Assembly: GCA_001430745.1 (NCBI GenBank)
Contig: KQ481938.1
Location: forward strand, 1,291,190-1,322,869
Length of the DNA: 31,680 bases
Origin: Auxenochlorella pyrenoidosa
Lineage: Eukaryota > Chlorophyta > Trebouxiophyceae > Chlorellales > Chlorellaceae
Reading direction: 5' to 3'
Position numbers and translations under genes: made by a program. A model generated the notes under the pieces. The model was not told the DNA's origin, made no database searches, and saw only the letters and a program-made list of their open reading frames with translations. Below are positions 11,301-20,736 of the stretch, in pieces (position 1 is the stretch's first letter; each line of letters begins with the position of its first letter).

Positions 11301-14300
11301 GCTTGACTTGGTGTTGGTTGGACACATCTGCTTGCCCAGCCCTGGCGAATCCATGCGCCTGGCGCGCACGCTGCGTGCGCCAGGCCGTGGGCACCACGAT
11401 TCCCTGCCCTGCCGGGCCTGCCATGCATTGGGCCGTCCAGCACAGACCCAGCCCAGCCCTGCCCTGCCTGTTGGCCGCAGTTTGCAACCTCGGTAATGGT
11501 CAGCGGGTGGTACCAGGACGACGAGGATGATGGGGCAGAGATGTGGTACACAGGCAAGCGGGGCTGGGGCCCCTCTGCCTGCATTATTTACTTTCTGCGT
11601 GATTTGGCTGCGCTCCGGGGATCCAGCTGCGTGCAGCGCAGTGGCATCCTGCTGCACATGGCATCCCGCCGCCGTCGCCAGCAGGCTCGCCTGAGCCCCC
11701 AGGAGCCCTGCCCTGCTGCAGGCGAGGGCGGCAATTCACTGCTGAACGAGCGCAAGCAGGTCAAGGACCAGGCGCTGGTGCGAGGCAACAAGGCGCTGGT
11801 GGGCAACATCCAGGTGGGTGAGGGGCAGGGGCTGCAGGTGGCGGGCAGCACCCTGGCTGGGCTGCTAGGAAGGCGTGTCGCTCAAGGAATGGCACTCAGA
11901 CAACGAGGCATCCCGCCGCAGACAGCCCATGTTTGCACTGCATTCAGCCTGGCAGCCCTCCGACATGCCCATGCCGTCCGCGCGTGTGGCACACACTGCT
12001 GGTTGCGCGTCGCCAGGTTGATTCCAATGCCCCGCCAACGTCCCTCCCACACACACTGCTGGTTGCGCGTCGCCAGGGTGATTCCAATGCCCCGCCAACG
12101 TCCCTCCCACACATCTCCCTGCAGCTGGGCATCCCGGTGCGCGTGACGCGCAAGCAGAAGGACTCGACCGGCACCTACGGCACCGCCTACATCTACGACG
12201 GCCTGTACGATGTGGTGTCGTACCGCTATGCCCGCGGCATCGAGGGCTTTGGGGTCTACCAGTACCTGCTGCGCCGCCGCCCGGGGCAGGGCGCGCTGCT
12301 CTCGCAGGTGGGGCCTCGCCGGGGGGTACCCCAGGCTCGGAGCCCCTTCACCAGTGCCTGTGTCGCAAGCCGGCGGCAGCGGTTCAGAGGCTGCAAGGCG
12401 CTGCAAGGCGTTGGACGCTCGCCAGCTGGGGTTTTCAGGCTGCAAGGCGCTGCAAGCTAGGAGGTTGCGGCTGGCTTGCAAGGGGTGCCTGCCCAAGCGG
12501 CCACCGCCATCCCCCGCCGCGCAACCCGCCCTGCAGCGCGTCAAGTGGGGCGGCATCTCCGCGCCCCGCAAGATGGTGCCGGAGAACCGGCCGGGCGTGG
12601 TGGTGCTGGACATCACCAAGGGGCAGGAGGAGAAGGTGAGCGCTGGGGGGGCGGGGGGGGGCGGGGGGGGCGCATCCATCATGGGCAGGCGAGGCAGAGA
12701 GGCGGGCTGCTGGGCAGAGCTGAGGAGGGCAATGTGCTGGGCTTGCATGCAAGGACCGGCTACAACAGCGACAATGCTTGCCTGCTTGCAGTGCCTTCGT
12801 CAAACCACACATCTCTTTGCAAGAGTTGCTGACCAGGGTCGGGAACCCTTGGCACACACGGTATGCTGCCGCCCACCGGCCTATGCTATGCTCACCCATG
12901 GCTGCAGGGCATCCCGGCGGTGGACGACACCTGGCTGGCAGGCGAGCACGACGACGAGCGACCCCAGGGGGACATCCCCAACTGCGCCGGTGCGTCGGGG
13001 CCATGAACAGAGGCAGAGCCACAGGGCAGGGGTGTGCGGGCCCCTGCTCCACCCTGGGCGCTGCAAGTAGGAGCCAGGGAGGGGCCGCACCCCCTGCACC
13101 CGTCGCCCTGTCCCAGCCTAAACCAACCCCAACCGGCAATCGCTTTCGAACGGTCCCATCACTCGCAAGATGCAGCCCTGGAGGACGTTGTGGAGGAGAG
13201 CAAGCTCAAGGGGCAGATACGCGGCGCCAACCAGAAGCGCCTGTGAGGAGGCAGGGGTCTACCTGCCAACGCTGCCCAGCTCCCCGTGGGCGGCACCGCC
13301 CGAACCATCTGAACCTGTGTGCCTGCTCTGTGCCGCGAGCAGCTGGCAGCGCAGGGCTGCAGCCCGCAGCGCAGCAAGCGCGTTGACTTGACAGAAGGAC
13401 CGTGGCCATGCCAGGGCTCGCAGGCAGGAGCTGGCGGCGCGGGGCCACAAGCCCGCGGTGCAGTACATTGGCAAGGATGAGTTTGTGGGCAAGGCAGCAG
13501 GCGCGGTGGCGGGCCTGAAGCAGGCCGAGCTGCCCCGCGAGTATGCCTCCAACCCGCATGCCTACCTGAAGAAGCTCAACCACGTGAGTGGCTGCATCTG
13601 TTCCTGCTGAGTGGGCCGTTCCTGACACCGGCTGGCGCGCCCACACACGGGCCTGCCTGCAGAGGTGTTGCCGCTGGCACTGTGGCCATGCGCCCGTGAC
13701 GTTGTGCACCGCTGCCAGCCGCCTGTGTCTGCTCCTGTGCCGTGGATAACCGAGCAGTTGGTGCGTCCACCTGCACAGCCCAGCTGTTTTGGCGCAGCCA
13801 CCAGCGGTCTTCACCCTGCAAACACTTGGAATTTACGATGTGTCTTGCCTTGCAGGGCCAGCTGCCCTACAACAGCAGCGGCCAGCTGTTTGGCGCGCGG
13901 CCCGTGATCTACGAGTGTGGCCCCTGGGCCAGCTGCAGCCACGGCAAGGATTGCCCGCAGGTGGGGTGGCAGGGGGGCGGCCCACGCCCGCGTGCCGCTG
14001 CTTCTTAGCCCTGAGCCCGCTCTCCTGCCAACTCATGCGCCAGCCAACCGCGCCCGACCCTGCTTGTGAGCGATCCCTGTCACTTGCAGGCGGTGAGCCA
14101 GCGAGGCATCCGCTTCCGCCTGGAGCTGTTCAAGACCAGCAACGGCTGCGGCTGGGGCGTGCGCTCCTGGGTGGGTGGCGGCGCTGTCCCCGCACCCCCA
14201 GCGCACATCGTGCTGGTTGCATGCATGAGGGCATGAAGCTGGGACGTGGGCTGGGTGGGGTGTGCCCATGTGTTGCGCAGCGCTGCACAGGGTGTTTGAC

Positions 14301-15589
14301 TCAAACCCCACCTTGTGACTGCCCCCGGCAGCTCTCACGCACGTGGCTTTCCTCCCTGCCTTGAAATGCATGCTCTGCGCTGCCCCCGCGCCACCTGGCC
14401 GCCTCACTTCCCCCCCCCACGCCGGCCTGCCCCTTGCAGGACATGATCCCGCAGCACTCCTTCATCTGCCTGTACGTCGCCCAGATCTACGATGCCGAGG
14501 AGCACGAGAGGCTGGTGAGGGCCACCCTGGGCTGGTTTCCCTTTGCGACCGCCTGTTGTGGCGCTGAGTCTGTGTGGGCTGCTTGAGCAGCGAGGATCCT
14601 GGGGGCAAGGCTGGTAGGAGCTGTGCCCGCCAGTCACGCCAGCAGGTGTTCCGCCTCAGCACTTGCCCTTGCGGCCCTTTCCCTGGCACTGCAGCAATTC
14701 GTCCGAGTGCGCAATGCCTCTCTGCAATGCCTCGCCGCCTCCCCCCTGCAGGTGGCCACCGTTGAGGAGCAGGACGCCGAGTACACGTTCGACCTGGTCA
14801 CCCGCCCCGACGTGAACTGGGACGGCTCCGAGATCCCAGAGGGCCAGCGCGATCAGTGAGCGCCGCTGCTTGCGGCTGCAGGCCTGGCGGCCATGAGGCC
14901 GCTGGCCCTGCTTCGCGGGGCAGCCCGCTCTATTGCTATGCTGTGGTTGCACACGCCAGCAAGCCCAGCCTGCTGCCGCCGCCAGATTTTATCCAGCCTG
15001 CTGCCCTGCTGTTCCTACTGCTTCTAGTCTGATGCTCCGCCCGTCTGGCACGGCTGCTGCGCCTCATCACCCTCTGTCGCCCCCATCCGTGCCATACCTG
15101 TCCCCGCAGGGAGCGGCGCGTGCACTTTGTGGCCTGCGGGCAGCGCAAGCGCAACATCGGCGCCTGGTTCAACCACTCGTGCGCACCCAACTGCTTTGTC
15201 CAGCCGCTGCTGGACTGCCACCACGATGAGCGCTGCCCCAAGATTGGCATCTTCTCCATGGGTGGGCCATGGCTGGCTGCAGATTGCTCTGGACCTTTAG
15301 GAGCCCCCCAGTTCCATCCACCCATCCCCGCACTCACCCATCGGCCACCCGCGCCAGCCCAGCGCACCCGTCGCACACACCCATCGGCCGCCCGCGCCAG
15401 CCCAGCGCACCCCCCGCACACACCCCCACGAACCCGCCCACCATATGTGTCCCCCTGGCCGCCCGCCTTCCTGCAGACAACATCCCCCCCATGACGGAGC
15501 TGACTATTGACTATGGCGAGGAGTATGCAAAGGGCTTCCAGGGCGGCTGCAAGTGCGGCGTGGCAGAGTGCATCTCCAAGCGCGCCTGA
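8354..15589 (+). CDS. SUVH: SUVH-type SRA-SET histone H3K9 methyltransferase with Tudor-like/AT-hook N-terminus
   Basis: Nineteen exons: 8354-8553, 8829-9555, 9952-10035, 10250-10437, 10691-10894, 11153-11255, 11481-11553, 11722-11813, 12125-12307, 12537-12635, 12908-12989, 13170-13242, 13424-13583, 13856-13960, 14090-14170, 14440-14514, 14752-14855, 15110-15261 and 15477-15589 (965 aa). SUVH enzymes bind methylated DNA through SRA and methylate H3K9. Order: Tudor-like segment (about 28-90, WLVVYEDGDREDL); AT-hook-like GRPAHGK (176) and GRPPKQ (208) in a low-complexity basic region; SRA (about 455-620: MVSGWYQDDEDD, VRGNKALV, YIYDGLYDV, FGVYQYLLRRRPGQ); partial pre-SET (VIYECGPWASC); SET (GWGVRS, NHSCAPNC, ELTIDYGEEY); post-SET CKCGVAEC. 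The N-terminal half of the pre-SET cysteine cluster is not visible. The intron at 11554 has a GC donor. The exon 2 end (9555, donor GTGTAT) is the weakest junction, so two separate genes remain possible. Confidence 0.88.
11040..11144 (+). repeat. CCTGCC-rich pyrimidine tract in a SUVH intron
   Basis: About 100 bases of irregular CCTGCC/CGCC repeats lie upstream of the acceptor at 11152 of the SUVH gene. It is probably an expanded polypyrimidine tract. It produces open but meaningless frames on both strands. Confidence 0.6.
11990..12110 (+). repeat. 60-bp tandem duplication in a SUVH intron
   Basis: Two copies with an exact 60-nt period (about 11991-12050 and 12051-12110) differ at one base in the core (12018 versus 12078). 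The second copy runs almost to the acceptor at 12124, just before the exon encoding the central SRA strand block. It looks like a recent local duplication. Confidence 0.9.
15336..15421 (+). repeat. 43-bp tandem duplication in the last SUVH intron
   Basis: Two nearly identical copies with a 43-nt period start at 15336 and 15379, inside the intron between the NHSC exon and the DYG exon. The rest of this intron is C-rich. Confidence 0.75.
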
Positions 15590-16282
15590 GGCGCCTGGCC
15601 GGAGGCGCGGCTCTCCCGCGGCACGGTGCGAGCAGGAGCAGGCGCAGCAGCGTGCAAGCTGGCATGCCAGAGCTCTAGCGGCCGCGGATCCCAAGCCATC
15701 ACGAGCCTACTCTGGTTCCAGGCCACCGCCTGCCGGCACTGGCGGGCCATTCCTGCCCCCAGAAGCATGCCATGTGCTGCAGAGGCACTGCAGTGTGACC
15801 CAATGATGCCTCCTCAGAGCACTTGCTTTACACATACACTAGGCACAGACACAGGTGGAACTTGAACTCCACAGAATTTCGGTTTTGACTCGGTATTCGG
15901 TTTCTGGGCACCTATCAAGCCCCAGGCAGAAAGAATGCGCGAGAATCACTAACGAAACTAAATTAACGAAATGAACAAAGCAGACAAGACAGATGCATGC
16001 GCAGAGATGCAGGGCACGATGGGCCCAGCAGGCATGGTGTGGCAGCGCTCTATAAAACGGGATGGCATTCGGGGGCCCTGGTTGCAGGCAGAACAAAATA
16101 TCAGTGCAGGCAAGGGGATTCGCCGAGGCGCGCTTGGGTTGAGCGCAGGAGAGAAGAGGCATTTGGCGCAGGATGACGCGGTTTCAAGAGCCCAAGGGGG
16201 CGCGGTGTCAAGAGCGTCCCCAGCTTGGGCATCTCAGAAGGAGTGGCCTATCGGGTGGCGAGGGTGCTGTCGCCAGCTGGGC
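15590..16282. other. Convergent intergenic region SUVH / ELIP
   Basis: About 690 bp lie between two convergent stop codons. The part from about 15850 to 15990 is unusually A/T-rich for this genome. A minus-strand TGTAA lies at 15828-15832, and a plus-strand TATAAAA at 16051-16057 with no recognised gene behind it. No conserved protein or tRNA is seen. Confidence 0.55.
15828..15832 (-). terminator. Possible TGTAA polyadenylation signal of ELIP
   Basis: TTACA on the plus strand reads TGTAA on the minus strand, about 450 nt after the ELIP stop. It would imply a long 3' UTR reaching towards the end of the SUVH gene. The assignment rests on position only. Confidence 0.3.
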
Positions 16283-17835
16283 TCACAGGGCGGGCACGCC
16301 GCGCACCAGCTCCTCCACCAGCAGGGCCGCCAGCGCCACCATGGCCACGCGGCCGTTGATGGTCTGCAGCCATGGAGGAGGAGTGAGGACATGGCACGTT
16401 TGCGGTACAGAGGGTGTGGAACCGACTGGGCAAGACTGGGGAGCAGGCAACCAGCAAGCGTTGTGTGAGACACGGGGCACCGGGTGCACCACAGAGCAGG
16501 AGGGAAGGGGCCTGCTGCGCCACCGCCCGCCCACTTTTGTCCCCCCCCCCCCCCCCCCCCCCTTCCCCCCCCTTGCGCCCGCACCTCGGCCAGGGCGGTC
16601 CAGAAGTAGGGCAGCTGGCGGTTGGGGTAGGAGTCGTTGGGGGTGGGGAAGGCGTCGCCCGGCTTCACCTTGCCCAGCAGCAGCGGCGCCAGCGAGGCGG
16701 CAGAGACAGCCACCGCGAGGCCGGCGGCGGCGGCGGCGCCCGCGGGGGTGGCGACCTGCGCCAGGATGGGCTGGCCGGTGGCCACCTCCACCGCGGCAAT
16801 GCCCAGGAAGGACACCATGGCCAGGCGGCCGTTGATGGCCTCGGGGCCGGGGCCCTGGAACTTGAGCAGGGACTGCAGGGGGCAGAGCGGGTGGGAGGGA
16901 GGTGGGGACGCGTGTGGGTTGGTGGGCGGCTGGAAGCAGCGGGCTAATCTTCGTGGTGTGCAGGCAAGGAGAGCACTGGACAGGCAGCACAAGCAGGTGC
17001 GCTCACGCATGCGCAGCCGCCTGGCTGCGGCGTGCAAGCAAGGCTGGCTCCCAAGCCTTGGTTGGTCGGCCCTGATGCCTCCCTGCCCCCCTCCCCGGAC
17101 TCGCCTGCAGCTGCGCAAAGCTGGGCGCGCCGCCGGCCATGGGCGTGGCGCTCTCCAGCACGATGGAGATGCGGTTGTCCTTGCCCACCTCGGTCGCGTA
17201 CTCGAGCTGCTGCGACTTGCACAGCACCTGCGGCATGGGGGGCAGGGTGGGGTTGGGAGCGCGGACGAGGGGCGGATGTGTGGTTGTTGTGGCGCTGATA
17301 AATGCCGAGAGGCGCAGCAAGAATCATGCAGGGTTCGTACACCTTGGGAATGCATGGTCTGCCATTCAAAAGCAGCTTGGGGTGCCGACTGACAGCTCAG
17401 CCTGGCAGGTAGATAAGGCAGCAGGGAACTTGAGCTCTGGACTGCACCACCGCTCGCAGGGCGCCTCCCTCTGTCTCACCTTCACGCTGTCGTTCTCGGC
17501 CACGTACACCACCTCGTAGATGTCGCCGTCCACATTGCGCACCTGCAGGCAGGGGGTGCAGCGATGGCAGCAGTGAGGACTGCGGCAGTGCGGGAGCAGA
17601 AGGGGGGTCGCGGCAGCCGCATCACCACTGTATGATGCTGGGCAGGGAATGGTAACACCCTGAGCTTGCCAGTGCTCCTTACCGCGCGGCCGCCGTTGCT
17701 GTCAATAAGGGTGCTGCGAGTGATGTTCAGGGCCTTGAGGGTGCGCTGTTCGGTGCCGGCGGTGGCGGCGCTGGCGCGGGTGACCAGGCGGCGGGCGACC
17801 AGAGGGCGGGTGGCGGCAGCGGTGCAGGCCAGCAT
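16283..17835 (-). CDS. ELIP: ELIP-like light-stress chlorophyll-binding protein
   Basis: Five exons (high to low): 17683-17835, 17480-17542, 17105-17227, 16585-16872 and 16283-16363, giving 235 aa. ELIPs are three-helix thylakoid members of the LHC superfamily. They are made under high light and thought to bind chlorophyll and carotenoid for photoprotection. Seen here: an Ala/Arg transit peptide (1 to about 30); a hydrophilic segment (about 40-112) that I do not recognise; helix I with the LHC motif EAINGRLAMVSFLGIAAVEV; an Ala-rich middle helix (AAAAGLAVAVSAASLAPLL); and helix III ETINGRVAMVALAALLVEEL. The paired E..NGR.AM motifs in helices I and III are diagnostic of the family. The intron after 17105 has a GC donor (GCGAGT), fixed by the next exon starting SLLKFQGPGPE. 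The last intron contains a 22-base poly-C (poly-G in the transcript). The start at 17835 gives the expected targeting leader. Confidence 0.9.
16541..16572 (-). repeat. Poly-G tract (poly-C on plus strand) near an ELIP donor site
   Basis: Twenty-two consecutive C, then TT, then eight more C on the plus strand. In the ELIP transcript this is a G-run just inside the last intron, about 13 nt after the donor. It could form a G-quadruplex, and its length may be unreliable because homopolymers sequence badly. Confidence 0.7.
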
Positions 17836-19729
17836 TTTGAAATGAGAAATGAGGTAACTTGGCGGCCGAACTGGGCGAAGGCTGGAGGAAGGTGCTGGAG
17901 AAGGGGTAGCTCAGGGGAGGGTTGTAGAGGAGGCTGGTGGACGGTGCAAGTACGTGTGGTTGAGTGATGGAGACGATGGCGATGGTGAATGCGTGGGGCG
18001 ATGGTTCTGTACGCGCTGCCAGTCATCGTGCTGTGCTGCGCCTGGTGCTGCCAAGCCGCAGCAGGAGGGCTGCAGGCAGCAGCGGCAAGGTTGCAGGGCG
18101 TGTTTGCACCCAGTGCAATGTGGGTTGAAGGCGGCGCGCTCGCGCGACGCGACTGATCGATGCGCTCTTCTGGGGGACCAGCTCCAGCGGCTTGTGGGCT
18201 GCATTGTGCCCTGGTCTTAAAGCAAAAAGGAAATCATATGGGCCAAGGGTGAGATGCCGAGGGACCCTCCAAAGCCATCCCTGTCCGGATGCAGACAGGC
18301 GTGTGCGTCGCCGCAGCTCAGCCGCAGCTCCATCCTCGCGTGCAATGTGCAGCCCTGCTGTGAGCAGCTCTGGCGGTGCGCATTCCAGTCAATATACAGC
18401 TTGTGGCGTTGTTTCATCATGGCCACGCCCGTACTGCTGTTTGGAGCCGGGAGCAGGGTGCATATCTGCCAAGCTGAGTAGGCCGCATGGGTGGATGCTC
18501 TCTACTGCCTGCCTCCTCACGAGGCTGCGCTGGTGGAAGGCTGCGGAATGGATCGTGGTGGCGGCAGACACGTGCTGCACTTTGAGTCTGCCTGTCGCCA
18601 GTGGCTGCCTGTCCCGACGAGTGCAGCTGCTCGGCTGTCACAGCCTGCACCGCCTGGCAGAAGAGCTGGCAGCTCTTGCGCTGCTCCCGCACAGCTGGAG
18701 GACCTGCGCTGGAATCACGGGCTGGGACCTGCCTGTCGATGCGCCGGAAGTATTGTGCCAGTTCCGCCGTAGACTGTGCTGCCTGCGCTTGACAGCCCAA
18801 GAGCAGCCGGTGCAACCGGCAAAGGTGCTTCCCCAGCACACATTAACCAGCCTGCAGGTGTGCCCTTGCTTCACTCCCGACCAGCAGCAGTATTGGGTCG
18901 CTGCACGGCTTGGCCTGCTGCAGAGCGCGGTAAGCATGCAGCGAGCCAAGCCGTGCAGCAACCTGATACTTGCTTGAATCCCTGCGCATCATTCGAGGGA
19001 ACATACCTTTGCTGAGCTTTCGAATGAGCGCGGGAGCATGGCGGCAGCTGCTTGCCCGTGATTTGAGCCAGCGTGGGTTCATGGCACATGCATGCCTCAG
19101 CCCCGCATCCCAGATCCCCGCAACCTGTCGCTTGCGCCGCCCGCAGGGCTTCACCTCACTGACCCCCGCAGCGGGCCTGCCCTCTGTCCCGCCGCCCTCG
19201 AGGCTGCCGCCGAAGCCCTTGTGGAGCCGGACCTCACGCTGAACGGCCACCCGCACCTGGTCCCGGCCTGTGTGTGTGCCCTTTCGGCCAGCCGCCCGCA
19301 CCTGCGCCGCCCGCAATGATGTGACATCCATGACCGCTTGCATGTGTTCGTTCATCCACGACCGCTTGTTGGAGCATGTTGACCATAATGCGCCTGCCGT
19401 CAGGCTGTGATACGTACTTGGCAGCGGGATTACATGCCCGGCGCAAGTGCCGTGCAAGCATCACTGCTGTGTCCACGCTTGGGGGACCATGCACTCTCCC
19501 CCAACACAGTCTAATTAAAATACCAAACAGCTCCTTTTCAATAGTTTTCAGCTTGACGTCTTGTAAGTTTGCCAGTATTCAAGGAGCGAGAAAATGGGCA
19601 CCACCTGGTTGCAGGAAGATGAGCAGGCACGAGGGAGGAAAGTGAGGCTCGCCACCTCCTTGGCAACTGCCTCGCTGCACTCGGCCCTCGTTGAGCAAAC
19701 GTTTCAGAGGGGAGAGCTACCTCCAAGAG
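17836..19729. other. 1.9 kb divergent intergenic region ELIP / Mn-SOD
   Basis: This is the longest stretch without a recognised gene. Open frames exist on both strands (for example 18192-18977 + and 18843-19457 -), but none shows a known domain or matching splice pattern. The ends must hold the ELIP promoter (left) and the SOD promoter (right). The right end, about 19510-19585, is AT-rich (AATTAAAATA, TTTTCAATAG) and is the likely SOD core promoter. A palindromic hairpin lies at 18886-18975. Confidence 0.5.
18886..18975. repeat. Imperfect inverted repeat / hairpin
   Basis: The arms 18886-18922 and 18937-18975 are reverse complements over about 37 nt. They have a perfect 15-nt core (GCTGCACGGCTTGGC, left arm 18900-18914), a few mismatches or bulges, and a 14-nt loop. 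Because of this, both strands encode similar short peptides across the element. The size resembles a small pre-miRNA foldback, or the remains of a MITE-like element. Expression cannot be judged from sequence. Confidence 0.7.
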
Positions 19730-20688
19730 ATGCTGCGCTCTCTGGGCACCCGCCGCCTGGCGATGCCGCTGCTGCAGGCCCGCGGCATGGCAACCCAGGT
19801 GCTGCCAGGGTGGTGCCTGCTTGCTGGCCAGCAGCAGCGCCTTGCAGACGTGCCCACAAGCAGAGAGCGGCTGTCCAAGGCTTACCTCAGGGGAGGCGAC
19901 CGACTCTGCTTGCAACTCACCTTGCTTGCTTGCTTGTTTGGGCTTACAGTCTGTCTATCCGCAACGGAACTTGCGACACAGACCCCCAAGAGACAGCTTG
20001 GGGCTGGGGAGAACAAAGGGAGGGGGGACAGGGTACAAGGGGACGCAGGGGAGTCCGAAGCTCATACTGTACACAAAACAGTTCAGGTGGGGGGCGATGT
20101 GGGGGGCTGTTCAGAAAAGGTGGGGGTGTGTGGGTTTGCAGGGGAGGCTGTGAGGGGTGGGTACGGGGGATGTGTCGCCCGGAGCGGAGGCGGCCTCCTG
20201 CCACAGGCGGCGGCAGGCCTACATGGTTTTTCAGAAGCTGGCCTGCTGCCAATTCATGAAGCGTTCCCCGCGGTCAGCTTGGCACCCTGGTTGCAGGTCC
20301 AGCTGCCAGACCTGCCGTACGATTACAATGCCTTGGAACCTGTGATCAGCGCCAAGATCATGGAGCTGCACCACAAGAAGCACCACCAGGTGGGGCCTGC
20401 TGGCAGCAGGGAGCACCAGGCAGACGGGCCGCAGGTGACGAAGGCTCCGCCCCTGCGCTGCCTCTGTGTACTGCACTCCCCTTGAACGCCAGTTGCAGGC
20501 CCGCCAAGGGCATCCCGCCTCTGATTCTGCCATGCCCATACCTCCTCCGCTGGTGACACGCATGCACAGGCCCTGCACCCTCCCACACGCTCTCATGCCC
20601 AACCGCAGGCCTACGCATGCGCAGCTGCATAGCCCCCCCCCCCCCCNCNCACNNNNNNNNNNNNNNNNNNNNGAGAGGACGAGTTTTG

Positions 20689-20736
<48 letters not shown>

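Noticed and set aside
18192..18977. 261-aa open frame between ELIP and SOD
   Set aside because: It has no recognised domain, no splice-compatible partner, its end lies in the palindromic hairpin, and the opposite strand is equally open.
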